Shown here piece after piece: positions 33,853-45,263 of a stretch of 64,000 nt of DNA. A model generated the notes under the pieces. It worked only from the letters and a program-made list of their open reading frames with translations, searched no databases and was not told the origin of the DNA. The translations under genes and the position numbers were made by a program. Positions within the stretch are counted from its first letter, which is position 1. Each line of letters begins with the position of its first letter. Location of the stretch: contig OX387190.1 of assembly GCA_947561395.2 (NCBI GenBank), forward strand, positions 23,306,858 through 23,370,857, in the 5' to 3' direction. Source of the DNA: Buxus sempervirens. Its lineage: Eukaryota > Streptophyta > Magnoliopsida > Buxales > Buxaceae.

Positions 33853-36161
33853 TGTAACGCCCCGGATCCGTGTTGTTCAATAAAGATATAACACGTCACA
33901 CAGAGTGTTAGGTAAGGTTCTTAATCATTTGTGATCGCTGGATAATCACCTAACTAAATCATATCATAGTGCACAATCATACTTTATCCAAGAATTCAAT
34001 ATTCAAAACTTGACTAAGATTCCAGTGGTACAATCTCAATCTACTTATTACACCTCAATCATTCAATTAATTCAAAGTTCAATTCAAAATAACCTACAAG
34101 TCTAAGGGATGTAATAGTAGTCTTCCTCCCTATATGTCTTAGTCGGATCTACCCCAGTAGTCACCTCACCTCGAGTATCTGAAAAACAAAACAAATAAAA
34201 GAATGAGATACGAATATCTCAGCGAGTAGCATATGCATGTAGGAAATAGTTAACACAGTTCAAATAATGCATCGATAAATAAACCGGTACGCTCAAACAA
34301 CCAAATACAATCTCCAAGTTAAACCAAAACCAATAATTATTTCCAAACACATTTCAATTCAATACTGACAACACATCGATTGGTCAATGTCATGACTATT
34401 GTTAAGTTGATAAATTAAACATGCCAAGTAGACACTCCACACCTCCATCTACATAGTTCCGGCCTACTCAGGGTTTTGGAAACTCTTAAATGACGGCCTA
34501 CTCAGGGTTTCGTCATCCAATGCCGGCCTACTCCCCGGGTTTCGACATTGACAACCTGGCTTACTCAGGGTTTCTGGCTGCTCTACACTGATCGTGGCAA
34601 CACAAAAGGCCATGCAATTTCAACAACCAACAATAACATTACATTACTAAGCTTAAGCATGGATCCAAGACAAGCTAAACCAAAACAGTAAACCAACGTA
34701 AAATCACAACTCCGATATCACAATAAAACAATACATTCAACATCATGTATAACTCAACCAGTTCACCACATGTCCCTCTGGACCAAAACAGTACCTCATG
34801 TACTTTCAGTATTTCCTCAAATCTCATAACACATGCCCATTGGTAATAAACTCATTTACTCACACCAAGAGAAATCTTTACAAAACGTTTCAGAACTTGC
34901 AATCAAGTAAAACCAAATTAAATAAATTCGCATTCAAGTGCAGCATATAACAACAGGAAACTAAATCGTGAACTCCTAGTGTTAGGTACAATGAGATCAT
35001 CTATCATTAGCCCTTTAGAATTAACCTTGGATGCTCCTAAGAATTTCCAAAATTTCCACTTATATTCTGATAGAAAATTTAATAGGGAATAATGTTTCTA
35101 AAGTCCTAAACAAATCATTAATCAAGTGCTTGAACCCTTAAAATCATCAAATCCAGCTTAGTTTGGTCAAAACTCCACTTCGGCAAAATTTTGGGCCTTG
35201 TGCTGACCTCCAGCACTAGGCGCGAGGTCGATGGATAGTCATTGGTTAAAAATATAAGTCACGCTTACTTACAATAGGGTAGGCGTGAGGTAAGCACACG
35301 ATAGGCGCATGCTTAACGCGAGATCGGCGATAAGGAATTCGGTCGGCGCGAGCTAGGCGCGCGATGAGCGCGAGCTCGGGGGATAGTCAACTTCGGCCTT
35401 TCGCCGACTACAGGTAGTTGGCTCTAGGTAGGCGCCAACCCGGCGGATACTACCTTCGTTTTTCAACTCTCTGTTATTTCCAGATCTACACAACTGACAG
35501 AGATTTTTCTGTCTGTAACCATTTCCCTAGCCTCCTACTATCCCCAGAAGATGTTTAAACCACTTTTGAAATTATTCTAAACAACTTTTTATTTATCTCT
35601 AACAGTTCTAAAAAAAACTCACGCTCGGACTTTCTTATTCCAGAAAATGTATGCATCAAGATTTAAACCCGCGATTCAATCCAAAAAACCCAGTTTTAAA
35701 ACGATGCTACTCACCTCTTGCACGCTTATATCCCAGCAATAAAAACTACTCAAACCACGGCCGATCACCAGCAATCATTCGTTTGGTTGCTATCGCCATC
35801 CAAATGCTCCTCTGATCGCAAGAGGAAAAACCCTTCTGAAATCCTTGATCACGAACACACCAAACGGCAGGAACGCCCACAGTTCCTCTTCTCTCCCAAA
35901 GAAAACCTAAATCGTAGCCGCAATCGCCAATCGCCTTCAGTTACGATTATACGGGTATTCTAAAGACCTAAAACCTAATTTTCCTTAAATATTTATACCT
36001 TCCATAAGTAAATTGCCGCTCGACAAACTTTTGAACTTCCTTGATTCCGTTCGTGCTCACCCACCGAAACTCCTACATATACACCCAGCTCCTTACATTT
36101 AGTCGTCCATATAAATAATAATTAAAAATTTATTTTTAGCAAAAAAAATCGGGGTTTTACA
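33853..36161 (-). mobile_element. Solo LTR of the L family, copy L6 (2.31 kb)
   Basis: Minus-oriented, TGTAACGCCCCGGATCC ... CGGGGTTTTACA, with a perfect duplication GAGAC (33848-33852, 36162-36166), inserted in Copia gag. It holds a hairpin array (34456-34578) and GC-rich GGCGCGAG repeats (35205-35450). Subfamily 1 by its terminal 130 bp (shared with L3). Only 24 bp separate it from L7 in opposite orientation. Confidence 0.88.
34456..34578 (-). repeat. Hairpin array in LTR L6
   Basis: Four units: TTCC/GGAA, ATGACG/CGTCAT, a decayed ATGCCG/CGACAT and CCTGG/CTGG, around the shared CTACTCAGGGTTT-type loop on the plus strand. Confidence 0.85.
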
Positions 36162-36185
36162 GAGACATAGCCTCTTTACAATAGA

Positions 36186-38318
36186 TGTAAAACCCCAGTT
36201 TTTAGTAGAAATTAAATTAAAGGAGTAATTAGTAGATTTAATTAAATTATTAAATGGAGATTTGGTTCATTAGGTGGCAAAGAAATAAGTAGAATTTTAT
36301 TAAGAAAGTGAGTGCGAAATTTAGAGTTTGTAGTGATTAGGAACTTAACAAATAAATATTTTATTAAGAAAGTGAGGGCGTCGGCCGATAAGCTTTGATC
36401 TCTGGAGGAGTCTATCAAGAGGATGGGAAGCTAGAAGAAAATCCTCTATTCTGTGAGTAGCATCGTTTTAATCTGGGTTTTGGCTTTGATCATTGACTTT
36501 AGTTGTATTGCATAAGTTTCTGGAAAATACAGTTTCGAACATGAGTTTTTGGAAGGATTTTTTTGAGATAAATTTTGATGTGGTTAAAATAATTTCGAAA
36601 CTTGTTTAAACATCCTTTGGGGATAGTAGAAGGTTAGGAAAATTGCTACAGAGATCAAATGTTTGGTCAGTGATGGAGATCTAGGGTTAACAGAGAGTCG
36701 AAACTCGTAGGTGGTGTCCGCCGGGTTGGCACCTACCTAGCTCCTACTAGTTTAGTCAACGCAAGAGGTTGTTTTAGTTCTCGCTAAGCTCGCGCTTATC
36801 TCGCGCCGAGTGTTTTAGTTAAGCGCAAGATTGATTTTCCTTACCGCTGAGTTCGCGCCTATCTCTCGCCTAGTTTATTTTGAGTTAGTGCGACGTGTAT
36901 TTGTATAACCGAGTTATCGCCGATCTCGCGCCAAGCGCCAGAGGTCAGCGCAACCCCTAAGAATCAGCCGAAATGTGTTTTTGACCAAATTAAGCAAGAG
37001 TTTGATTATTTGGAGGTTTCAATCACTTAACCAATGACTTGTTTAGGATTTTAGAAATACTATTACCTGTTCAAATACCCTGAGACCATTAAGTTGAATT
37101 GTTGGTAATCCTTAGGAGTTTCCGAAGTAAATTTTAAGGGCTATCGGTAGGTTATGTTACTGTTCCTAACACTAGGAGTTCATGATTTAGATCTCTCTTT
37201 TGTTATACACTTGTTCTTGATTGAGAACTTGTTTAATCTGTTTTACTTGATTTAAAGTTCTGAACTGTATTTGTAAAGTTTATCTTGGTGTGAGTAAATG
37301 GGTTTTATTACCAAAGGTCTTGTGTTCTGAAATGGGAATAATCACTAAAAGTACATGAGGTACTATTTCTGGTCCGGAGTGACCTGTGTTGAGCTGTGTT
37401 GCGTTGTGCATGATGATGAGTATTGTTGATTTAATATGATGTCAGAGTTGAGTTTATACAGTGGTTTTCTGTTTTGGTTTAGCTTGTCCTGGATCCAGAG
37501 TTTAAGCTTAGTAATGTGATGCAATTGTTTTATTGGACTAATGGCATGGCCATGGAGTGTTGCCACGACCGGTGTAGAGCAGCCAGAAACCCTGAGTAGG
37601 CCTGGTTGTCAATGCCGAAACCCTGAGTAGGCCAGCATTGGATGACGAAACCCTGAGTAGGCCGTCATTTCAGAGTATCCGAAACCCTGAGTAGGCCGGA
37701 ACTGTGTACATGGAGGTGTGGAGGTCGCTCTGGCATGTTGATTAACCAATCAAAATAATTAAATGAGATTGACCAATGTTGGCTTTTGTTTTATTTAGCA
37801 TGAGATATATTATTGGATTGTTGTAGAAATTCGGTTTTCTCGAGACGTGGTTATAATGACATTGGATTTCGTAATTATTCGGATTTGTTGACAATCATAC
37901 TCACTTTTAATTATATATTGGTTTCCATTAGCCATGTCACTGTATCTAATGAATTACTGTGAGTTTAGTCGGATTAATCGAGTGATTGCCATCGTTACTT
38001 GCGAGATTATTCAATTCATGTTTTACAACTAGGTAAAAATGTATTTTTGCATGCACATGCTACTCGCTGAGATATTCGTATCTCATTCCGTTTGTTTTTG
38101 TTTTGTTTTCAGATATGCTTGGAGAGTCCGGTACTTGCACGTAGTTTATTTGGTCATGTGAGTTATTCCAGTTTGGGATTATTTTTAGCGCACTTTACTG
38201 TATAGATATTGTTATATTCATGTTGTTCCTTCACTCTGATATTACGATCATGCGTTACATAATAACCTCTGGAGATGAGTTATGTGTTTTCTACGTAACT
38301 CGGATCTGGGGCGTTACA
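36186..38318 (+). mobile_element. Solo LTR of the L family, copy L7 (2.13 kb)
   Basis: Plus-oriented, TGTAAAACCCCAG ... GGGGCGTTACA, flanked by ATAGA (36181-36185) and ACAGA (38319-38323), a 5-bp duplication with one difference. It is inserted in Copia gag 24 bp from L6. Hairpin array at 37582-37701, GC-rich repeats at 36715-36955. Subfamily 2 by its terminal region (shared with L2). Confidence 0.87.
37582..37701 (+). repeat. Hairpin array in LTR L7 (best preserved)
   Basis: Read in LTR sense, four units share the loop AAACCCTGAGTAGGC. Arms: CCAG/CTGG, ATGCC/(A)GCAT, ATGACG/CGTCAT and TCCG/CGGA. All four loops are identical here, while the arms are all different and complementary. Confidence 0.88.
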
Positions 38319-40193
38319 ACAGAGCACCATGTCTATAGCAGCATATTACTCAAAGCTGAAAGGACTATGGGATGAGCTATATTCTTACAATGATTTTCCT
38401 GTGTGCACTTGTGGTGCAATCAAGCAAAGTGAAGAACGAGACCAAAGAAGCAAGGTAATGCAGTTTCTTATGGGTTTGAATGATTCCTTTTCTACTATAC
38501 GCAGTCAAATTCTTCTTATTCAACCTTTTCCCACCACGGGAAAGATTTATCCCATGGTACTCCAAGAAGAAAAACAACGGGATCTGGTTGTGTCTAGAGA
38601 AGTTTTGATGGCAAATACCCAGAGACCCAGTAGCACCAACAATACCTTCAACAAAGGGAGAGGAAAGTTGAACTATGATCATTGCAATGGAAACAATCAT
38701 ACCATCGATAGGTGTTTTCATCTACATGGGTTTCCTCCTGGACACAAGCTCCACAAAAAAGGTGAAAGAACTGGATTCAGATGGGAACCCTCTGCCAGCA
38801 ACACTCAACTTGAGACACCAGGCTTCACACAGGAACAATATCAGCAACTTTTGGCTCTTTTAAACAATGGTACTGCTCAGCCTAAAGCAAATGTAATAGG
38901 TAACTTTTATTCCCTATGCCTTTCATCTCACATTGATCCCACTTATTCCAACCAATGGGTAATAGATAGTGGTGCAACTGACCATATTACACCTTCTCTT
39001 GATATGTTACACGACACTAATCCATCTCCTTATTCTCTGTTACATTACCCAATAGAAATAAGGTTCCAATAGATGTCATAGGATCAGTTCCTTTTGAATC
39101 TGGTTGATCACTTTCAAAGGTTCTTCATGTACCCTCCTTTTCTGTTAATTTATTATCTGTCAATAAAATAACACAATCTTCTAATTGTTCCATCACTTTT
39201 TTTTTAATTTTTGTTTGATGCAGGACTTGGCAATGAAGAGGACGATTGGTTTGGGGAGGCAGCATAATGGTCTTTACTATCTCTCCACCACCACCACCAA
39301 TCCTGCACCATCACCCAACTCTCTCAACCCCACAATCAATCAAACGTACTTGGAACCCGATCTTTTGCATCAAAGACTCGGCCATCCATCCGTCCAACCT
39401 TTGAAGCATCTGGCACTTTCAATCCCAAATATTTCTTCTGTTCACAATAATGTTTATGAAGTCTGTTCTTTAGCAAAGCAAACAAGACTTCCTTTTTGGC
39501 CTAAGTACTATTTCTACTACTGAACCTTTTGAGTTAATTCATTGTGATATTTGGGGACCTTTTTGGGTTTCTTCTTTGTCAGGTGCTCATTATTTTTTAA
39601 CTATTGTGGATGATTTTTCTAGACATACTTGGGTCTACCTCATGCGTTTTAAATCTGAGTCACAGGGATTTTTAAAATCTTTTTTTTTTCCCTTGTTACC
39701 ACTCAATTCAATCATAAGGTCAAAAAGTTCCAATCCGATAATGGCCGAGAATTTACTTCAATGCTAGACTTTTTTAGTAAACAAGGAACCCTTTTTGAAC
39801 ACAATTGTGTCTCAACCCCTCAACAGAATGGTATTGCAGAACGCAAACATCGACACATTTTGAATGTTGCTCGATCCTTGTGATTTCAAGCCCATTTACC
39901 TTTATCTTTTTGGGGAGAAAGTGTGCTTACTGCAGTCTATCTCATTAACCGCATACCCACACCCTTGCTTTCCAAGGCAACACCATTTGAGAGACTGTAC
40001 AAACAAATCCCTACCTATGACCATTTGCGTGTTTTTGGTTGCCTTTGCTTTTCCACCAATATTCAACCACAGCACAAGTTTGATCAGCATGCCCACAAAT
40101 GTATTTTCCTTGGATATCCATTTGGACAAAAGGCTTACAAAGTTTATGATTTACAGACCAAGAAAGTCTTTTCCAGTCGTGATGTAGTTTTCC
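38319..40193 (+). pseudogene. Copia gag end, protease and integrase region (fossil)
   Basis: Continues the Copia body after L7: the rest of gag (38329-38900) with a zinc-knuckle-like CDHCNGNNHTIDRCFHLHG wording, a protease start (WVIDSGATDHIT, about 38955), a GAG-pre-integrase stretch (YLEPDLLHQRLGHPSVQ, about 39345) and an integrase core (VDDFSRHTWVYLM, about 39600; FGCLCFSTN and [15 protein letters not shown] up to 40170). CACTA 2 is inserted at 40194. Several breaks are present. Confidence 0.85.
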
Positions 40194-42340
40194 AACTACA
40201 AAATTTTGGGTGTATTAGAGGTGAGTTTTACCCGCGCTTTATTAAAACCTCAGGTAATAACATATACAGGGGCGCTCCTGCCCCAAGCGCCCCAAAAACC
40301 CGAGTGGGTTTAGATTTTACTACTCATTAACGGCGTTTATTCTTATAAGCGCCATAAATTGTTTTAAGTGGCCGCCGCTAAAAGAAACTCGTCAAACCCC
40401 TACGTCCTCCGCTTCTTCCTCCACTCTTCCTAATTCCAATCGAGCATTTCTTCTCAAGCCCTAGCCATATCTACCTTCAATCACATTTCTCTTTAGCTAG
40501 ATTCTTCTCTCCCAATTGGCTTTGCATCAACATTTCTCGAATCGGCCCAGGGAAGTTCAACGAACATTCAATACGAGATCCAGCGTTCTTTCACGATATC
40601 TCTTTCGAAAATTTTTTTTGCCTCTGATTCTTTCGAGCTTTCTTTGCAAGCTTCTGACCCTCTAATGGCAGATTTTCCATATTTTTTTGGCTGATGAAGG
40701 CAATTCCACCACCGAAATCAGGTAATTTATATTTTCTTTTCTTTCTTCTTTCATTTTGATTTCTCTTACTAGATCTGTAAATTCTTTCATATTGATTTTC
40801 GTTAGATTCGCTTCTGATTTCTTCCTCAATGTTCGTATTTTTTTTTACTTTTTTCTCTCTTTTTCTTCCCCTCTTCTCTCCGACGTCGACTGCGCTTACC
40901 GTCGGTCACGCCGTTTCAGCCAGAACCCTGTGACCGGCTGTATAAAACACGGCTGCTCTTGAAGTTTCTTTCAAATGATCAGATCTTTGTTAATTACTTC
41001 CGCTATTATGTTATCTGCCTTTGTCCTGTTTTCGAGTTTTACCTTCATGTTAGGGTAATGAACATCAAAAGGTGTAGATCGATTTCTTTTCTTTTTTCTT
41101 TATCTCGAATTGATTCTCTTTTTGCTTAGAAGCTTTCAAGATGTTAATCCTCTGTTGAATTGAGTGATTTATGCGATTCTAAGATGTTAATCCTCTGTTG
41201 AAAGATTGTTGTGCTGAGAAGTATTGTGCATGGAGAAATGTAACAGAGGGATTAAATTGGTTTGTCAACTTGACATAGGGATGGCATTATCACACCAAGA
41301 AGTATGATATTTGTGATGACTGCTACAATTGATCATCATGCAAGATCAATATTGCTAGGCCTTGAAAGTACAACATATTCCTACTTTCTTTCTTATCCAT
41401 TGGACTCTCATGTAACTTCACATTGTCCACTTTGTTCTCTTGTGACCTTGTTTCCTCCATGGAACTTAGAGGAGCAGAACTACTACATTGGCTTCTGGAT
41501 GGGTTAGCATTGAATTTTTGATTTGGATGAGATGTTATATCACTCAATCTCCTTGAGCTTGATTTTTGCTTGGTCTCTGTAGAGATAATCTAGATGCCTG
41601 CATTTGGTGCCCTAGTCCTGCAGAGCCTTATCTACTAGGTTATGTTTTGATTACATTTGGGCTAGCAAGCCTTTATGTTTGGCACCATTTCAGTTTCAGT
41701 TTCTCCAGAAACCAGAGTCCTCATTGAGTTAAATCCTTGTTTTGATGACTTTGTTTTGTTGACTTAACATGTGTAACATTCTGCAGATGATGAAATATCT
41801 GGACTTATCTCCTTATATTTTTATTGTGCATGGGGAATTCATCAATTTCTATATTGCCAGCAGTGTGCCAGATTTGGAACTTGAAATCTGATTGTTAAAA
41901 AGGGATGAAACTCATGTTTACCATGGATTATGCATCCTTACTTGTGCTTCGTCAATCTATTTTGTGCTGATACTTTGTCATCCGTATATTGATTGTTCGT
42001 GCAATGTTCATGTGAGATTCATCCAAGTTGACTCTATTTTTTTCCCCTAAACACAGCCTATATCATCGAGTATTTCTTGGATACTAAAGCTCAAGAGATT
42101 GAGTTTGAAATCACAAGGTTGAGGCCAAGGTTAGTCCTTGATCCCTCTATTCTGAGATACCCATGTATTGTGACTATAAAACTTGCATGTTTGCTGTTTA
42201 AAAATTCTGGTTTTCACATTTTGGATTCAACGTTTAATATTGCAATGGAGCTAATAAAAAGCAAGCATAATCCATTTGAAAATCTAATTGAAACACATCT
42301 TTTGTAATAAACAAGTAATCTCTTATCAATATATAATATC

Positions 42341-43585
42341 ATGAATAGAAGTTGGATTCAAAAATCAAGGCTTAGTGTAGATTATAGAGAACGAGTACAA
42401 GGATTTATTGAGCTAGCATTTGCTCGTGGAGCCACCTTGAATGGGAAGATAAGGTGTCCATGTCCAAAGTGCAACAATGTTTTCTATCAAGATAGGGACA
42501 CATCATTCATCCATATGATATTGAATGGATTTGATCAAAATTACAACATATGGGTTTTTCATGGGGAAGAAATAGATAATCGCACTCTTGCAACAAATAG
42601 CATGATAGATGATGGAGCTAATGAAAATGATACCGGTGATGAAATGGAGACAATGTTACGTGATGCCTATGGATTTCAAAATATTGAAGGGCAAAGAGAA
42701 TGTCCATCTGAAGATGTAGATATTTGTCCTAATGTGGGTGTTGAAAGATTTTATGAATTGCTACATGATGGTGAACAAGAGTTGTACCCTGGATGTAAGA
42801 CGTATACAAAGTTATCTTTTATGGTTAAACTATTTCACATCAAATGCCTCAACGAGTTGAGTAACAAGGCATTTACTATGTTTCTTGATGTATTCAAAGA
42901 AGTATTACCTGAAGGGTCAACTTTACCGGATACATATTCAAAAATGAAAAAGATTATTTCAGATTTGGGATTAAAATATGATAAAATTGATGCATGCCCG
43001 AATGACTGCATGTTATATTGGAAAGAGTCATCTGACAAACAGACATGTGATGTGTGTGGTACTTCAAGATGGAAGTCTGGAGATGACAATTCATTGCGGA
43101 AAAAGGAGAATAAGGCATCCAAGATCTTCCGTCATTTTCCATTAAAACCACGTTTACAGCGTTTGTTCATGTCCTCAAACATTTCCTCGAATATGACATG
43201 GCATGCAGAGAGTCGCATTAAAGATGGGATTTTAAGGCATCCTGTAGATTCCTTGGCCTGGAAACATTTTGAAAATAATAACCCAACTTTTGCAACAGAT
43301 AATCGCAATGTTAGGCTTGGGTTAGCGAGTGATGGCTTTAACCCATTTAGAACAATGAGTACTGCATATAGCATCTGGCCAGTTGTCCTAATTCCATATA
43401 ATTTGCCCCCTTGGTTATGCATGAAACAACCAAATATGATCTTCGAGCAGGACCATCTGGGCCATCTGGGCATGCTTATACCAGGACCATCTGGGCCAGG
43501 AAATAATATTGACGTCTACTTGAGGCCACTGATAGAAGAATTGAAAGACTTGTGGGAACCTGGGTTGGACACTTATGATGCATAA
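42341..43585 (+). CDS. TNP2-type CACTA transposase, truncated
   Basis: 414-residue ORF starting MNRSWIQKSRLSVDYRERV. Residues about 1-78 form the transposase-associated domain with a cysteine pair (CPCPKCNN) and a GFDQNYNIWVFHGE end. From about residue 130 the TNP2 transposase domain follows (FYELLHDGEQELYPGCKTYT), with a zinc-finger-like CPNDCMLYWKE ... CDVCGTSRW and GLASDGFNPF. In the family this nuclear protein binds the CACTA ends and catalyses excision and insertion. The ORF ends at a TAA where relatives continue (ETYDAYK...); matching sequence runs on in frame to about 43700 (RAALLWTISDFPGYE), then is lost. At under half the usual length it is almost certainly inactive. A 35-bp tandem duplication follows at 43711-43780. 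Confidence 0.85.
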   Translation: MNRSWIQKSRLSVDYRERVQGFIELAFARGATLNGKIRCPCPKCNNVFYQDRDTSFIHMILNGFDQNYNIWVFHGEEIDNRTLATNSMIDDGANENDTGDEMETMLRDAYGFQNIEGQRECPSEDVDICPNVGVERFYELLHDGEQELYPGCKTYTKLSFMVKLFHIKCLNELSNKAFTMFLDVFKEVLPEGSTLPDTYSKMKKIISDLGLKYDKIDACPNDCMLYWKESSDKQTCDVCGTSRWKSGDDNSLRKKENKASKIFRHFPLKPRLQRLFMSSNISSNMTWHAESRIKDGILRHPVDSLAWKHFENNNPTFATDNRNVRLGLASDGFNPFRTMSTAYSIWPVVLIPYNLPPWLCMKQPNMIFEQDHLGHLGMLIPGPSGPGNNIDVYLRPLIEELKDLWEPGLDTYDA

Positions 43586-43780
43586 AAAAATGAGACATTT
43601 AAACTTCGAGCAGCATTATTATGGACAATTAGTGACTTTCCAGGATATGAAATGTTATCAGGGTGGAGCACAAAAGGGAGGTATGCATGCCCTTTTTATG
43701 TAAAAGCTCTTCCACGAAGGCTGGTTTGTCTTTAGGTAAAAGCTCTGCCACAAAGGCTGGGTTGTCTTTAGGTAAGGATG

Positions 43781-44500
43781 AGAATCTCTTCTTATATTTT
43801 CTCTTTCCTTTTTTGTTTTTCCCCCCTCAATTTATGGCACCATGTCTATATGCAAATTTCTTATTTGTTGAAGATATACTGTTTTGGGGATCTGATTTCT
43901 ACAGAAATAATTGAAGAATTAAAATTGTTCCCAATTTAAACAAATATTCACAGAGTTTGGAATTGATAGAAACCCAGTTGTTTGCAGCCCTTTGAAGCCT
44001 GAAAAGAATGATCTAATCAATCAAAGTTCTGGTTCAATTTTCTGAATTTAAAGAGAAACTGAAGCCTTCAAGGGTTTTAATTTTATTAGTGGTTAAACCT
44101 GTATCTTAGTTTGTTTCCTGTTTCATCTTCTTGCAAATCTTTACTTTTATTTGCTTTGTAGTTACAGTTGCTTATACAATATTGGTTAAACCTGTATCTT
44201 AGTTTTTTGCCTTTTTCATCTTTCTTGCAGATTTTTACTTTTATTTGCTTTGTAGATACAGCTGCTTATAGAATAGGGAAGCTTAATTGAGCTAAATTAG
44301 AATATACTAGATTCTTGATGGAAAAGGTGCAATCTCTTCAATCCCCAATAAATTTTGACTGAACCCTACAATCTTCTCTGCGTTCTATCTTATTGTGGAA
44401 TTTACTTTAGTTGGATTGTTAATTACTCATATGGGGTTTTAGGGTTTTGGATTAATCCTCTGTATCTGAATGTTGTTTTGGCTTCTAGATTTTTTCTTAG
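43781..44500. other. CACTA 2 interior, no gene recognised
   Basis: AT-rich sequence between the transposase fragment and the captured exon. It contains an imperfect duplication (TTAAACCTGTATCTTAGTTT at about 44094 and 44185, about 91 bp apart). No coding signal is supported; it may be intron of the captured gene. Confidence 0.5.
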
Positions 44501-44752
44501 GTGAAGGCAACACAGAGAAATTGAGTCTAATAAAGGTAGCTGGTTTAATTGAAGCCACAGCCAGAACTGGAGTTGGAGCTCTTGACCTCCATGGCAAATT
44601 GAGTGGCTCCCAGTATCAGTTGGTAAACTAACAAATATTACTGAGTTAAATATATCTAAGAATCGCATCATAGCTCTTCCACCCACCATTTGTAGCCTGA
44701 AAGCTTTGATCAAGCTTGACATCCACTCGAATCAACTAATAAACCTTCTCAT
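44501..44752 (+). pseudogene. Captured PIRL-like leucine-rich-repeat exon
   Basis: After a TTTTTTCTTAG acceptor-like site, sequence encodes EKLSLIKVAGLIEATA and ALDLHGKLS, then in another frame VGKLTNITELNISKNRIIAL and LKALIKLDIHSNQLINL. This wording matches plant intracellular Ras-group-related LRR proteins (PIRLs), cytoplasmic leucine-rich-repeat proteins of the host. At least one frameshift lies between the two parts (about 44590-44615), and the remaining repeats are missing, so this is a non-functional fragment carried by CACTA 2. A short duplication (AGTGATGCCACCTCAGAAAT at 44774 and 44820) follows. The PIRL assignment is from memory of the family sequence; no alignment was run. Confidence 0.75.
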
Positions 44753-45263
44753 TTGCCCACCAGCTGGAGCTGAGAGTGATGCCACCTCAGAAATTTGTAA
44801 TTCATTATTCGAGTTTGCAAGTGATGCCACCTCAGAAATTTTACTCTCCAAAAGGAAACTGTGCACCGTGTTCTTCTCTTTGGTTGCAATAGAAGTGAAT
44901 CGTGTTCTTCTCTCGTTTTTTCATTGAATTAACGTCCAAGCGCAAAAATGGAATTTAGCTTGTGACTCTGAGTAGGCATGCATAGATGTGGGAGCACTGG
45001 TCCATTTTTTTTTAAAAATAAAAAAATTATAATTACCGGCGGTCATAGAGAAAACAAGTCAAAACAAAATAGTGGAGTTTTGCACCAGTAAATACATTTT
45101 TCATTACCGACGGTTCTAAAAACGCCGCTTAAAGCATCACAGATACAATCTGCGACGCTTGATTTAGTGGCATTCGTGAAAATGCCGAAAAATGAATTAC
45201 CGGCGGTTTTTTATTTTTATCGGCGATTTAAAAACCGCCGGTAAAAGTCAATTAGTTAGTAGT

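Larger units (their letters stand above)
40194..45263 (+). mobile_element. CACTA transposon 2 (5.07 kb) in Copia 1
   Basis: Begins AACTACAAAA (one base away from the usual CACTACAAAA) and ends GTTAGTAGT, flanked by the 3-bp duplication TCC (40191-40193, 45264-45266). Copia sequence reads straight across the junction on both sides (DVVF then HEHIYPF), which fixes the insertion site. Subterminal repeats of GCCGCTAAAAG / ACCGCCGGTAAAAG type lie at 40320-40385 and 45035-45250. Cargo: a leader-like region (40390-41000), an AT-rich non-coding part, a TNP2 transposase fragment (42341-43700) and a captured leucine-rich-repeat exon (44501-44752). The transposase is incomplete, so this copy needs help to move. 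Confidence 0.88.

Noticed and set aside
36167-38320. One large inverted-repeat DNA transposon spanning 33853-38318 with long terminal inverted repeats
   Set aside because: Each half has its own 5-bp target duplication and TG...CA ends, so these are two independent solo LTRs in opposite orientation.
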